Below are positions 1 through 24,174 of a stretch of DNA of 64,000 nt, piece by piece; position 1 is the stretch's first letter; the number at the start of each line of letters is the position of its first letter. Under the pieces are notes generated by a model, which saw only the letters and a list, made by a program, of their open reading frames with translations, made no database searches and was not told where the DNA came from. Made by a program: the position numbers and the translations under genes. The DNA is from Anoplopoma fimbria. Its lineage: Eukaryota > Chordata > Actinopteri > Perciformes > Anoplopomatidae. Location of the stretch: positions 22,092,660-22,156,659 of the forward strand of contig NC_072458.1 in assembly GCF_027596085.1 (NCBI RefSeq), given 5' to 3'.

Positions 1-859
1 ATGTTCTGTAATACAACAGCTGACTGACTGTCAACTATAATGTAAACTTTCCTTATTTTGTAGAGAAGTCGGTCTGAATTCTAGGGATTTTTCACGCTAC
101 ATAAATAAAAACAAGATTTACAAATCACTTTATTTTTATAAATCTTTTAATCCACAAACAAAAACAAACATGAAATCCAGTCAGAAATCAAACTGGCATT
201 CAGGAATGCTCTCCATCAATATCCAAAAACATCTGTGCATTTATTCACACCGACGTGGATTTACTGACATTTCATTGTTTGGTGTTTTGTGTGAAATGAC
301 ACATATGAATGTGGGTATTTGTGGCTTTTCTGTGCGTTTATTTAAATTTTCACAGAAAAACGGTTTGGAAATGCTGCAAAGAAGTCAAAAATGTTATTTT
401 GCATATTATATTCATATATTATACAGTTATACCTTTCAGTTGTTATTTGACTCCTTATTTAAAAGCCTTTCTTTTGTGGGTAACTGTGTATTTTAATAAG
501 AATATAATGTTTCATGAAGTTCAGTGTCCAGCCTCCATGGTTAGAGTCTCTAGAGTTGTTTGTAAGACTCTGAATTATTGTGATGTGATGCAGGAGAAAT
601 GGACACATTTAAAGATGTTAGAGGAGTCAGAAGGAAACGTTAGTAGTCGTCAGCGTCAGTTTAAAAGTGAATATATCAGAGAGAGCAGGACGGCGTCAGT
701 CAGCTTTACAGCAACTCTCCTCCATGAGGAACGTTTGTCAAGAGAAGTGACGGCTGGTTTTTCATCAGAGAAAGTGTTGTGTGTGTGTGTGTGTGTGTGT
801 TTCTGTTTCTCTCTGTGTGTTTGACTGATGGACGTCTCCTCTGTCTCCTCTGTTAGCAG
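1..859. other. 5' flank / upstream intron of phc1, no coding exon seen
   Basis: AT-rich sequence with short open frames that have no recognisable protein similarity. A short (GT)n run lies at about 778-800. The stretch ends in a pyrimidine-rich segment and an AG at 858-859, directly before the CC-ATG context of the phc1 start. It is therefore probably intron following an untranslated phc1 exon that I could not locate; the promoter may lie outside the window. Confidence 0.5.
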
Positions 860-861
860 CC

Positions 862-11774
<10,913 letters not shown>

Positions 11775-14220
11775 TGCCAGCGTTTCTGTGAATCCACCGT
11801 GTTGAAAGTCAAGCCCGGGGCATTTACCCTGAAACTCCTGATCCGCACACCAGTTCAGATATGAAACTGGTTCCAGAGCAGTCAGAGTCCTGCAGGTGGA
11901 TGAATGAGGTACAGTTCATTTTCAGAACAGAGCCACAGCTCTTTAGCTCTAAATTGAGCTGCAGCACTTGAATCTGGAGTAGGTTTGTCCACTCAGCAGC
12001 ACATCTTCAAAGGTGGTACTTGCACAGAGATATTGTGAATCTTTCATGTCTGTGAGTTGCAAAAATAAGATTCATGTTCCCTAAAATGCTGTTTCTACGC
12101 AAAAAAACCAGTACTTGCGTCAGAAACAGTGGTTTCATTTTGCTTTTTAGTTGCACAATTTCACTCTTATACCTGCATTGTAAAATGCAGAAATGAAGGT
12201 TTTGAATGTATTTTCAATGCAGAAGTCACTTCAGCAAGTTGATTCATGCACTTGCACAATATTCCCAGATGTTATTTACAAATAGGGCTCCCCTTTCCAC
12301 AGATTTAATTTCTGTTGGATTTAACTGCTTTTCGTTCATTGTTTCCTATTGTACAGGAAACAAAAGTGTTTTTGACAGATTTGCCAATGTCTTTGTCCTC
12401 AAAATAAAGTCAGGATTTTTTTTTCTTGTCTTTAAGAACAGCTTTGGTTGTCATGTAGCCGAACACTCGTGGCTTTTTTCCTGAAACATGTTTTTGGTAA
12501 TATTTCTTCTTCTTATTTAAGCCACAAAGAAATCTGCATAATTTAATTTATATCCACCCAAAAGCTACTTATCAGTCATTATCAAAGATGACAGTTTGTT
12601 TTATTTTCAAGTATCTTTCAAGGGAGGACTTAAAACTTTAATGTTATTTATGTAAAAACTAAAACTTTCTAAAAGTTATAATAATTTTGTAAGAATAGGC
12701 CTCATCCTTTTTAAATGGTGGCTTTTTTTTTTATTTTGGAACTGGCCTATTCTACAGTTTACAGGGTACAGTTGAAGTACAGGGTACTGGCTGCAGGAAT
12801 GCTGAACCAGAATCCAAAATCAGAGTGGATTTCTTATTTCAAGTGAGGCAAAAGATGCTGCAAAAATACTGATGCTGAAATAGTTTTCTCACATCCCTCC
12901 TGTATTCTTACATACAGAGCACGTCAACACTTCTGCAAAAATGCTCTTCCGAAACTGTGTTTTTCACTCAGTATCTTAAAAAGCACCGGTCCTTTTAAGT
13001 TTTTTTAACAGACGACTTATTGTTGAAGTAATCTGCAATCTGTGACTGTTTTGTTCTGTCAGGCGACGGTTCCAACCAGCTGCTCCTGATTTATACGTCT
13101 GTGTGTGAGTGAAGGGTAACGTCATGGGCTTGATTTTGTGAAGTGAAAACGTTTAACAGAAATGCTGGAACAGTTGAATATTTAAAGCTGTTCATGGACA
13201 TTAATGAACGAAGCCAGAAGGCTGTAAAGAAAAAAATAAGGCTTGTAGCCACATGTGGACCTACGTTTAGGATGAATGAAGAAAAAACCCATAACTGAAT
13301 GAATGAGTGTGTGAGTGAGACAAAAAACTTAAGCTAAACTGTAATAAGTGTAAACTTTGCCTTTCTATTTAAATGCACATTTGTTTGCTGGACTGCCTTG
13401 TTTGAGCTTTTTACCGTAGGACTTCTCTCATGTTCTCTGTGAACCTCGTGGCCTTTCTCACTAGTCTCTTCAGTAGGTTTAGATGAGGATTGTCTGTTTT
13501 TTAACTGCTTTTCATACCATTCCTTGTTTTATATTAGCGCTCACTTTTTTACGATTTCTTATTTCAAGCAATGACATCTGTTGCCTTTCCCAAAAAGCGT
13601 GACTGAATAGTAGCTGCCTTGATCAAGGACACTCGCCGTCTTCCTCATAGCTTTGTCACATAGCGTGTAACTACCAACAGTATTTACCTTTCTAGCTAGC
13701 TCTCTTTGGCTTTATTGTTAGTGACTGTGGCTCTTACAGTATTTTACTTTCAGAGGATGATAACCTTTGATAGCTGTGTGTTTTTTATATTTCATAGTGC
13801 TCACCAGATTTTGAAGTGTTTGACTCCACAGCAGCTCCCTCGCCATATTGTGAAGACCAAAAAAAAAACAATGCACTTGTGCTGCATTACAAGTGGTGTG
13901 AGCCTCAATTTGTTAGTCCGAACATTTGCAGATCTGTGGTGATTATTGGTGAAACATTCGTTAACAAACAGACCACTGCGACTTTGTTCATTCAGTCATC
14001 GTTCTCCCAAAAAGTAGCACTTTTCTTACAAAATAACAGTGGACTCTGCAAAAGACCTTTCTTTTTTATTATTATTATTATTAAATAAAGAAGCTACTTC
14101 AGGATCAAAATGTGTTTGCTTGCAATAATCAGAAAAAAAAGCTTAATCTTGGAGGGACTGTGTTTGACGAGGAGACGCTAACAATGCTATCATGCAAATA
14201 AATAATCAAGGAACTGTTTT
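11775..14220 (+). other. phc1 3'UTR with several candidate poly(A) signals
   Basis: Non-coding AT-rich stretch after the phc1 stop. AATAAA occurs at 12403-12408, 14084-14089 and 14197-14202. Any could end the transcript; the last two would give a 3'UTR of about 2.3-2.4 kb. Small open frames here show no recognisable similarity. Confidence 0.6.
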
Positions 14221-14229
14221 AAAACTGTG

Positions 14230-15070
14230 ACGCCTGTGTTTTTATTTTTGAGGTGGAACTAAACTGAACTCCGAGGGTCACATAACCCTGAGGGATGAAT
14301 CACTACTGTGTAATGTTTTTATTTTAAATTTGCATAAATTGCTTTCAGTAAGTGCATTTAGCTTCCTTTTATCTGACATTTAAGAACGGATCATTACAGT
14401 CATTTGCAGATTGTATCAGCTTTTCTGGCTTGGTAGATTAATTCACATTAATTCCAGGACTTTGTACAATTCTTGTTCCAACATTTTGTTCTTTTTTTAT
14501 GTCTTAATTATGGAAAATAACCCTGCAAAAGGGTGTCAGTACGCATTTCAATGCATAGTATCAAGCTAACTCTGTGTCATAATGACGTAACAAGCTGCGT
14601 TTTAAAGCTTTCAGGTCTCAAAGGAAAAAGTCTGCACCTTTATCATGTGATGGTGCATATAGAAGACATGGAAGGCAAGCAGCCTTAGTATTATAGTGCA
14701 GTATTATGGTCCCTTCATACTGTTGTAAAGTGCACCTTCTGTTCTCTGCTGTATTGCTTCTGTAAAGGTTAGTAAATATAACACATGGCACTTCCTCTAC
14801 AGTTAAAGTGCAGCAAAAATGCATTATTTCCTCTCATTATATAAATCTTTTAGAGTTAATGCAAACATAAATATTTACAACCCATATATTACTTTCCAAA
14901 CATACATCATGAAGGTTAAAGTGTTTCAACAGTACAAACGAGTATAAAACTAAAACAATGTGCATTCTTTCTGATAAGAGTTCTTTTTCATTATAGTTCT
15001 TCATTGTTGCAGCAGTTCTCAACGTAGAGACAGCACCTGTGCAGTTCTGACTGATGACGGTCTCAGCCAA
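14230..15070 (-). other. styk1 3'UTR (inferred)
   Basis: Downstream of the styk1 stop on the minus strand. A minus-strand AATAAA is read from the TTTATT at about 14241-14246. If both distal signals are used, the styk1 and phc1 transcripts end within about 50 bp of each other or overlap. No other gene seen. Confidence 0.45.
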
Positions 15071-15652
15071 TCAGAGCACAGCGTAGTTGTACGCCTCCCC
15101 ATATCCCGCCTCATGCAGGTATTTCCCGATGTCCAGTGGTCCAGACGCTTGGAGAACTTTACTCCCATTGGCTGATTTCTCTGCCTCGTGAAGCGTTCTG
15201 ATGAGCTCCGACACTGAGAGGCGTTGTTCACTGTGCCAATGGCAGCAGGCCCTGATGACTGAGTACCTACAGGACAAAGGACAAGTTAAATACTATAAAG
15301 TTACACTGAAACCCGAGGAAATGTTTCTTATATCTTGTTAACATCTTAGTTTAAAAAAAAAAAAAACACATAGTCAGCAGGTTCTTTCAACATTTAACTT
15401 CATGAGCGATGAGATAGAATGATGTCAAGAGCAAGAAATAACAGGAACCATGTCCAGTAAATGTTATGCTTGAGAGTTTTTGATACTTGTGATTTGGTCT
15501 TAGATACGTAGGAAATGTAAGTTCTCACAACATTAAAAAAAGGTGAGATATTCCTCCTATCTCTGCTACCTAAGACATAATGAATTCTTCCTAATTTTTC
15601 CAAATACTTTTCAGATGTGAGGCATTATTGCTGGTGCACTACATGATTTGTG

Positions 15653-15708
<56 letters not shown>

Positions 15709-16861
15709 AATGGTGAAAACAGTTTTCTTGCGGTTGTCTTACAGTGAGTTGGAGCATCTGATGGGCCGTTTGAGATGCTTTCCTCTTTGCAGATGCTGCA
15801 GAAGTTCAGTCGAATTGATCTCGGCAAACGGGGGGTCACCTGCAAACATGGTGGTATTATATATTAGATTAAAGTCCCTTTACTGTAAATACTGTATTGA
15901 TTGTATACTGTACTAACCCCTATTGTATAAAAGGGTGTTTATATTTGTTCTTTGCAGGTAATTATAATCAAAATTCCAAAATGTTCCTAAAATGCAGTCA
16001 TATTCTATGATTCATACAATTTTTTTTTATCTTGAAGGTATATTTAAAATGTGAAAACACCTACCCAATGTGACCATTTCATAGAGCAGGATACCAAAAG
16101 ACCATCTGTCAAAAGAGTTCGAGAGGGCCATTATGTCAAATAGATCAGTTATTTAATGGGAAGATAATAAAGCTGCAACAACAACCTCCAGCTTTGATGA
16201 CTATGACTGGGACATTTAAATATATTGATTTCTACTCAGTCATCTTCATTGCATTATTTACACTCACACGTCACTGCTCTCAATGGTGCTTCTTCTGCCC
16301 AACACTTCAGGCGCCTGCCACTTCCTCATCTCCTTGTCCTCTACCTCCCCCGGTGAAGCGGCCTGTGTTCTCCTGCGGTAGGCCGGGCCCAATCCCCACA
16401 ACTTTGCCGTCAGATCTCCACCAACCAGAACACTTCGAGCTCCCACGTTGCCATGGATGCAGCCCTGACTGTGCAGGTACTCCTAGAAGATGAGCAGATA
16501 AAGACGGGGCATAAGAGGGATGCTGGAAATGTTGAGGACCTGGCTGGGATATAGTAGAAAAATCAGCACTTTAAGGATACTAAAAAATAAATAAAATATC
16601 AATATATATAAACAACCAGACATAACACTTTTTTTAACCTGTCATCATAACAACGTAACCTTAACCTAAAGTATGAAGAGAGAATTCAGACGTTTTGGGT
16701 AATTAATCCGGCATTAACTGAGAGACTTTTGTTTGCCTCCAAATCATAACAAATTTGGATATGGACAGATTAGGAGATTAGAGGCAGAGTGATTGAATAT
16801 GAATGTGATTTCTCTACCAAAGGATTCTTACAAATACAGTATTTTGTTACACGAAGCAGTG

Positions 16862-16906
<45 letters not shown>

Positions 16907-19900
16907 GCGGTTTAACCGACCAGAGCAGAGGCCACTTGTCCTGCCATGGTGAGGATCCTCTTCTCTGTCATGGCAAATGACGACTCTAAACCCGAGTTAT
17001 CCTTCAGGGAGAGAGAAAGGGAAGAAGAAAAATGAAACATATAGCATATAATCAGCCTCCTTATGGTTGGATAGAGGCCTTTTATGTAGCCTGGTGTACT
17101 TCTCTCCCTGTCTGCATTCATAATCAGCTGCTACACCAGACCACATGTGTTATCAGACTGCACCTACTGTCAGGTTACTATGGATACTGGTGTCTCTCCC
17201 TTTCAGTATTGGTTGGATATATATTACCCAATACTGCCTCACAAAGACAAATAGCAGTAATTACTTTAACTACACTGTACGGTAAAAGTCACCTTCTTTC
17301 CAGTCATGGGCGTTGTGTTTGGAGTTAATTATAATGTAAACCACAGTGTAAACCTGTCTCTGAATAATATGTTTTCACAGGTTTTGTTAATTAATAGATG
17401 ACTGTACCTCTCGACATCTCCACAGGTACCCCAACAGGTCTTTGTGCTGCAGCTCCTCCACAACCATCGTGAGGGGCGACTGCACTGAAACCACACCCAG
17501 CAGCTGAGGTAGGAAGGGGTGGGACCTCAGGCCTGACACGAAGGAAGCAAAACCCAAAAAGTGCTGCTTCTCACTGCCGTCTGTGCTTTCTGATGGAGAG
17601 GTTAGATGAAACAGAAGACAAATGTTACTCTTAGCAGTGCTCGCTTTTACAAGAACACCCTGCTACTGTACTGCATTAGATTCATTTCATTAGGATTTTA
17701 ACCATTCACTTTTTATTTGATAAGTCACAGAAAATGAGGCTTCAGTGCCATCAATCATTTGTAGTTTTTAAGACTTGATAGTCACATTTGATCGTCCTTT
17801 AGACTGTGGTAGCTCTGATATACTGCAAGTTTCCCCGCTGCGGGACTAATAAAGGATTATCTTATCTTATCTTATCTTATCTTATGAAGCAAAACGGGCA
17901 CATACAAAAGTATATAACTCTGTAAACCAGTGATCAGACCATTCTTAGTTTTCCCAGTTGCTGAGAAGATGGCAAAACAAAACATTCCTCTGCTCCTCTT
18001 CAGCAGACATGCAGTACGACCTCTTTGAGGTTTGGTTTTGTACAGGTCGGTTTACCTTTCAGAACCCTCAGGATGACGTCCCTGTCGTCCATGCGGCCTC
18101 TGTAGAGGCTGACTGTGTCATCAGGCTTAATGGAGAAGGACACTGGCAGGGCAGTGACCTGGCTGAAGGCTCCATGCTGCCTCTCTGTGGACACCTGATG
18201 CACTGCGGCCACAGTTGGCACGACTCTAGTCTGCTGCACTTGTTGAACTGACATTGGCAGCTCCTCGTGTTCCAGCGGGTTTATCCCTGGGGGTGCTATT
18301 GAGAAGAGAGGCAGACACAGAGCATAGCAGGATGATACATATGAGGGTTGTCCTGTGCGGCAAATTGAGTTCAAATGGAAAAAATAAGAAGATTGGGAAT
18401 GACACAGGGACATGTGCTTGCTTACTTACCATCAATGCCCTGTAGGTCACGTCTTTGGCTGTGCCGTTGTTTGTGTGATGAGCTGTGGTAGCGTTGAGGG
18501 GCAGTGACCCGTGACCGCTTCCGTCTAGGACAATACATCAGGATGCACAGGGCGAGCAAGGTGACCAGGGTTCCCAGGAGGAGCAGCGTAGGGACGATGA
18601 TCACCCCCTGCATGTGCTGAACTACAACTAAGAGAGAAAGACAGACGGTCATGTGTAAGTGTCAGGTACAGGAGAGGGCAATGCACTTTTTAAGACTTTA
18701 GGATGCCTTTTTGTTGTGCATTTCATAAGTTGGTCTGATTAGGAAGACAGTCCCACAGCGGGAATGTCTTAACACCCTGTTTCTTCTGTTTAAGTTAGGA
18801 CAGTACACAATTCACAAGTCCTCAATGCTTTTGAGAATTGTGTGCATGGATTTGAAGGTTTGATTTCAGTTTTCTGCTTGGGGTTGGGCTTGACAGGAGG
18901 AATACGTTGGCTGTTAAACGGTTGCACATCTCAAGTGGATATGTTGATATATAGCCAGTTGATATATATAGTCATTTAACAAAGCACATCAGTATTTGAG
19001 AGCAACTGTCAAAATAATAATCTTTAACTCAGATGACTTTATAATTACTCAGAAATATCAGTTTTCAGTCATAAACTGCAGGAACTCAAGGATTTAGGCT
19101 GTTCAGTTATGGCTTAACCATACATCTGGACACACAGCTAATCTCTAATACATTTCTCTATTTGTTCGTACTTTTGTCTTTATTCATGAACTTTCTTGTC
19201 ACCATGATATGACTATGGCATGTGGATAGCATTCCTCACAATTGCACAAATGCCATGCTGTCATGCCGCTCACTGCCTCTGCTTGACTTGGCTGGTGGTG
19301 AAACTGTTCTCCTGCTGCATTGCCAGCATAACTTCATTATGCTGTAATTAGACAGCAGGACTGTCTCTTGAGTGCCAGGATGAGTCATTCATTGACATTC
19401 AGAAAATAAGAGATTCAGACAGTGCTGAGTCATTGTTCACAGGCATTTATTTCCTTGTTGAGAGACTTTTGATCGCCGTGCCTAACAGGATCACATAAAT
19501 GTTTTCCTGGTTGTACTCATAATTACACTACATTCACTTCAACTCCTTAATTACACTTTCCTGAATAGTTTTGTATTCATTATATTTATTGCTTTCATTT
19601 ATTTATATCTTTCATTTTGTCACTTATATTTATGCCTATCCTCCATATTGACCCTTCACTGACAACCCTGTTCAAACCAAACCGTGTGTAGACCAACACA
19701 CCCTGACAAGACATGACTACAATGCATGTAGGCTGTAGCAGGAGCCATCTAATCCATCATCGTGCACACTTCCTTTTGTTGAGATCCTGCTGTGAATCCA
19801 GTGTTGTTAGAAGGAAAAAGCTTGAATATAAAACCACTGGTCCGTGTAAACGCTGTGTTCTGGTTGCGGCACATTCTTAGGTGTGGTGGAGTATTTGTAG

Positions 19901-21225
19901 AAAGGGAATAAATCAATTCTTGTCGTTCTCATTTTGAGCTTGAACTTTCACCACCTCTCTTCTACAATGACTCAGCATGTAGGCTGTTTACAGTCAACTA
20001 CACGTTTGTTACCCTATGACATCTAGCATTCCCATTATATTGAAGACTTATAGCTGAGTTTGGGCTGAAAAAATAAAAATGAATTCATAGAAAGTCAGTA
20101 AAAATGAATTAAAATAAACCTGAACTCTAAATCATCACCAACAATTTTAAAAGGCGTATTTACAGGAAAAAACTCGAAGTGTTTCAACTCAACACAAGAC
20201 TCGTGATTCCTGTTATTTTAAGTTACAGAGTCATGTGTTATAATGACGTTTCAGAGGAACGAGTCATTCAAAAGGTCCCTGGTATGATTGTTGAAAGGCT
20301 TGTCCAGATAACATATTATTAACTGTGTGATCACAAAGCCTTCCCAGCATTATCTGTTACCAGCAGATATCACGAACACTTGGAGCTCCAGTGTTTCGTG
20401 TGACCTTATCTGGATTCTGGATGTTGCAACTGATGATTTCATAGTTCATTAAATAAAGAAAGAATTATTTGCTTAAGGGTTGTTGGATACAAATGCTTTG
20501 TCAGGTTTGAAGAGTTCATTTCAGGTCATTTCTTTATTGGCTTTGAATTCAACTTTGGTTGCCATGATCATGGAGGTCATGTGAGCATAACCTCGGCAGA
20601 AGCTTTCACCGTTTGTCTATTGTCTGCTGATGTTCTAGATTTACAGCCAAAATAATGAAGCTGCTGGTGTTTTATTATCATGAAAATACACGGTAGGAAG
20701 TAAAGTAAAATGATATGTTTAAGAAGCTAAATGACAACAGGTGAAATGCAAAATCCAGAAATTCAAACTAAGTTGCCAGATGAAAAAGTCTCCCAATAAA
20801 TGAAGAGACAAGACTGATGTGAGGCGAGTAACAGTTGAGTAAAGCTGAGAAAGGAAGGAATCTGTAGAAGGGAAGGAGTGAAGGGTGACAGCAGAGGAAG
20901 CAACAGACTGAAACAAAGTATAGTTTAACATAGATGTGAAATATTAGCTTCCCCAGCCCACTGCTCCTAAACGCTTCTGGTGGGTTAAATGCAGAGGTCA
21001 AAGTTCATGTATGTACTACAGCATTTTCAGAAAAGAGTAGAATTAGAAGAGAGGAAGAGAAGTAAAGTAAAAAGGAGATATGAGCCGTTGAGGAGGAAGG
21101 ACAGGAAGGGAGGAAGTGTAGTGGAGGAAGAGAGAGAGAGAGAGATGAAGAGTAGCGGTGGTGTTCTTACTACAGAGGTTGTCGTCCGGTGCACACACAT
21201 TATCGTCCGTGGAGTTGGATGACAT
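15071..21225 (-). CDS. styk1: Serine/threonine/tyrosine kinase 1-like membrane pseudokinase, complete, 9 coding exons
   Basis: STYK1/NOK family: a short extracellular N-terminus, one membrane helix and a divergent tyrosine-kinase-like cytosolic domain. Exons in transcript order: 21225-21171, 18627-18430, 18295-18056, 17589-17408, 17001-16921, 16482-16268, 16105-16065 (41 nt), 15839-15743, 15266-15071 (TGA). Phases agree, giving 434 aa (human 422). Matches to remembered human STYK1: VIIVPTLL membrane start at residues 27-34 then PRRKRSR; VILRVLKE; DLTAKLWGLG; KWQAPE; DVWSFGILLYEMVTLG; a YNYAVL end (human YNYSML). The glycine loop is not recognisable, beta3 Lys is Arg161, HRD Asp is Asn264 (HGNVGARS) and DFG is GLG (282-284). 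APE and the DVW aspartate remain. The start is fixed by a CCAG acceptor directly before C-ATG and an in-frame TGA in the candidate upstream exon. Convergent with phc1. Confidence 0.94.
15655..15704. repeat. (CT)n microsatellite in the last styk1 intron
   Basis: About 25 CT units, lying within the intron 15267-15742 of styk1. Confidence 0.95.
16863..16907. repeat. (GACA)n tetranucleotide repeat in a styk1 intron
   Basis: About 11 GACA units ending 13 bp from the low-coordinate edge (donor side) of the 16921-17001 exon. Confidence 0.95.
17815..17886 (+). repeat. Retroposon 3' end with (TTATC)n tail, copy 1
   Basis: GCAAGTTTCCCCGCTGCGGG, then ACTAATAAAGGATTATC and TTATC pentamers. The same sequence appears reverse-complemented at 33142-33190. 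The polarity and pentamer tail suggest the 3' end of a fish non-LTR retroposon; I cannot name the family. It lies inside a styk1 intron. Confidence 0.65.
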
Positions 21226-22274
21226 GCTGGAGAGGAAGAGAGGAGCACAGATCAACATTACCTCTGCTCAGCAGCCAGCCTAAATCCTCTGAGCTTAGAC
21301 AGAGCGAAGCATCATCTGACTCTAATAACTCCATATACAGTAGAAGCTGGATGAAGTAGATTGTAACCGTGCTGCCAGTGACGTCCGGTGAACAACAGGG
21401 CACATGTCAAGAATGATGTCGGCGTTTCAGAGAGATGTTAATATTTACAGTAGCCTTTATTTTAATAATCTATACTTGCATAGCAAATATGAACTGTGAC
21501 CTTCTTTTTTTTTTTTACTCGCACAGTAAATATGAAAAGGAGTGCTGGAGGACTTGTTTTCTGTGTGTATAGTTGAGCAGCTATCAGTTACATAGATAAT
21601 AGAGGAGCAGATAGATTACCTCGGCTCAGCACTGACCCAAAATCCATAAAAGCCTTGGAAGGATAACCTTGCGTTCAGCAGCCCATTAAACTTCTCAAAT
21701 CACACACATGATATACCAGATATATATATTTTACACTTTCCTAGAACTGTCAAAGTCTTACATGAGTAGAGTTTTTTTTATTTATCATACGTAATAATGT
21801 CCTCCTCTATATAAGATGTACATTTTAGGATGATTGTTTGTTTGTCAGTTAAATGTTGTAGTTGTTGTTTGTCCTAATTTTAAAAAAAAGGCACCAATAT
21901 GTCATTTATCGAGACAGCTGACTGGTTGCAACATACATATTCAGGTAAAAAGAATACAACTTGTCCTGTATTCTCTCTGCTTTTCTTCTTGATGATGTGA
22001 ATGACCAGTGTGAGCCTATCATCCTGCTACTTTGTCCTTTCAACTAGTGTCTATTTTCAACTAGTTTCTATTGCATGTACAGTTGGCAGGGATTTATACA
22101 ACTAAAAAGATCTTAAAATAGTTTTATTGTAACACGATCAGGTTTTAGAAACTTCTCCATGCAGGAAAACCTCTCCGACTGTGCCGTGGTGTATATTTGC
22201 ACATTACTAACTCTAAAGCAAATGGTAACTTGACTAACGTATCAAAGAAATAAATAAAGAGAAGTTGAATTACA

Positions 22275-22777
22275 TTAAAGGGATAGTTTGTATTTTTTTT
22301 TTTTATAGTGGGGTTATAGATATATATATATGGCGTTCCTGCTTTACCTCACCGTCAGACAGCCCTTTGCGACGGGGAACTGAAGCCTTTATCTGTGCTC
22401 TCTTCAAAGCCACTAGACTCCTTTGACAATAATAGTCATTAATTCTTCGATCAGTACAACTATGTGGAATGTACTCCCATTATTGTTATGTGACTTTTGT
22501 GTTTTTAAAGGTGTAGTCCGGATTAACCTGTCTGACGGCAAAGTAATGCGCTGAAAATATTCAAAATATATATGTTGATATTTTTAGTTTGGCATTTTTT
22601 TTAGGTGGCTGTTTTGCTGCATTGTAAAGTATTACATTGCTTTGTTCCTAAGCTGTTATTCCTGTTTGTTCCTCCAAACTGTGGACGTGATGACCATCAT
22701 CTACTGAAGGCAGTAATACACTGAACTAAAGGTAAGCACCTTAAACAACCCCGCTTCACCCCACACTATCCCTTTAA
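22275..22777. mobile_element. TTAA-flanked non-autonomous DNA transposon (MITE)
   Basis: The left end TTAA-AGGGATAGTTTG and right end CACACTATCCCT-TTAA form a perfect 9-bp terminal inverted repeat (AGGGATAGT) with TTAA on both sides. The roughly 500-bp interior has no transposase frame. A TTAA target fits piggyBac- or Kolobok-type elements; the family is my inference. Confidence 0.8.
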
Positions 22778-23692
22778 TGAACATGAAGTTACAGCAGAAG
22801 TGAGTACTGAATGGGAAGGTGTCCATGTCCTCGTATGCAAATTCCCCCTGTGCACATTTGATCCTGTATATTAAAACATGTGCCCCCGGTCTCTTTAAAC
22901 AAGTATATTTCATGCAAATCGTAAATATTCAAATCATGAGGTTAAGAGAAAGAAACGCCAATTAAAGAGTCAGGGCAACGCAATGCTGCTTCCGGGATGC
23001 CCTGGAAACCACTAAGTCCATGTAGACACGTAGACTGTTTCCCCCTGTCCATCTGATTTGTTTAACAAATGAAGCCAGTGGTCCGTCTGGTTGGCTGAAT
23101 CAAAACACTGCTTGGCTTAGTTTCAGGTGTTCAAAACAGTTTCAGGCCAACAGTAATGCAACAGGTAGCCTCCTCCTTAGCCTGACTAGAACACAGCTAA
23201 AGTTGGTTCGCTCTCTTGTTTTGGTTTCGATATAAATTTGAAATAATTGATTAACTCTTTGAGATTCAAACAATAAATAGACGTTTTTCTTAATATGTTG
23301 TGTTTCTTGGTCACTGCTTGGTCACTTAACTATTATGTCATTTAGCTTGTTCATGAAAATAAATGTCACAGTGTAGCTATAGCGTGTGTTTGTGACTGGC
23401 TTCATGTGGTAACAGAGTCATCCACACCCCTCAGAGCATGGAAAGAATCTCATTATAGTGTACACTCGCTTTCACACTTCCACACACACACACACACTTA
23501 CGGAGTCACACTGGTATCTAGTAAATATTTTTTAAAGAGAAAACCCACACAGAGACTGGCCTTTAGTCTTTAGAAATAATGGATGTCACTGAACTTGTTT
23601 GACTGCATTGTCCTCCCACATTCTCATGCGTCGCTAACACTCCTGCATCAACACACACCTGAAAGCACGCACAACAAGCAACTGGCCATCTC

Positions 23693-23696
<4 letters not shown>

Positions 23697-23761
<65 letters not shown>
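23697..23761. repeat. (CA)32 microsatellite
   Basis: Uninterrupted CA array, with shorter CA-rich runs on either side. Confidence 0.97.
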
Positions 23762-23763
<2 letters not shown>

Positions 23764-24174
23764 CACAAAAACATACACTAAAAATATGCTGTTTAAGACA
23801 CACAGACGTGGGTAAATACACACACACAAAATCATGAATGAATCAAAAGACAATAAATCAGTTGGGATGCGTGAATCACATAGGATGACACCACAAACAT
23901 TAAAGGAATACAGTGATACATCAACTCACACATAAGGCACTGTGTGTGGATAGCAGAAAGCATCTGATCTCACACAGTACTAAGATGTGCACATGTAGGC
24001 ATACAGAATTATATTGCGGTTCATACACACAAACACATACTTTGATATAAACTTTCATATTTTGTCCCGGGATACTAGGAGAGTATTGAAAAAACCTGGA
24101 AATCAAGTCCATCTCAAAGAAGTTGCAGAGTTTCAGTCACACATCCACAGTTTCATTGTTTTATTTTATCTTAC

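Noticed and set aside
16863..16907. Regular direct repeats considered as a CRISPR-like array
   Set aside because: It is a simple (GACA)n microsatellite with no spacers, in a vertebrate genome.
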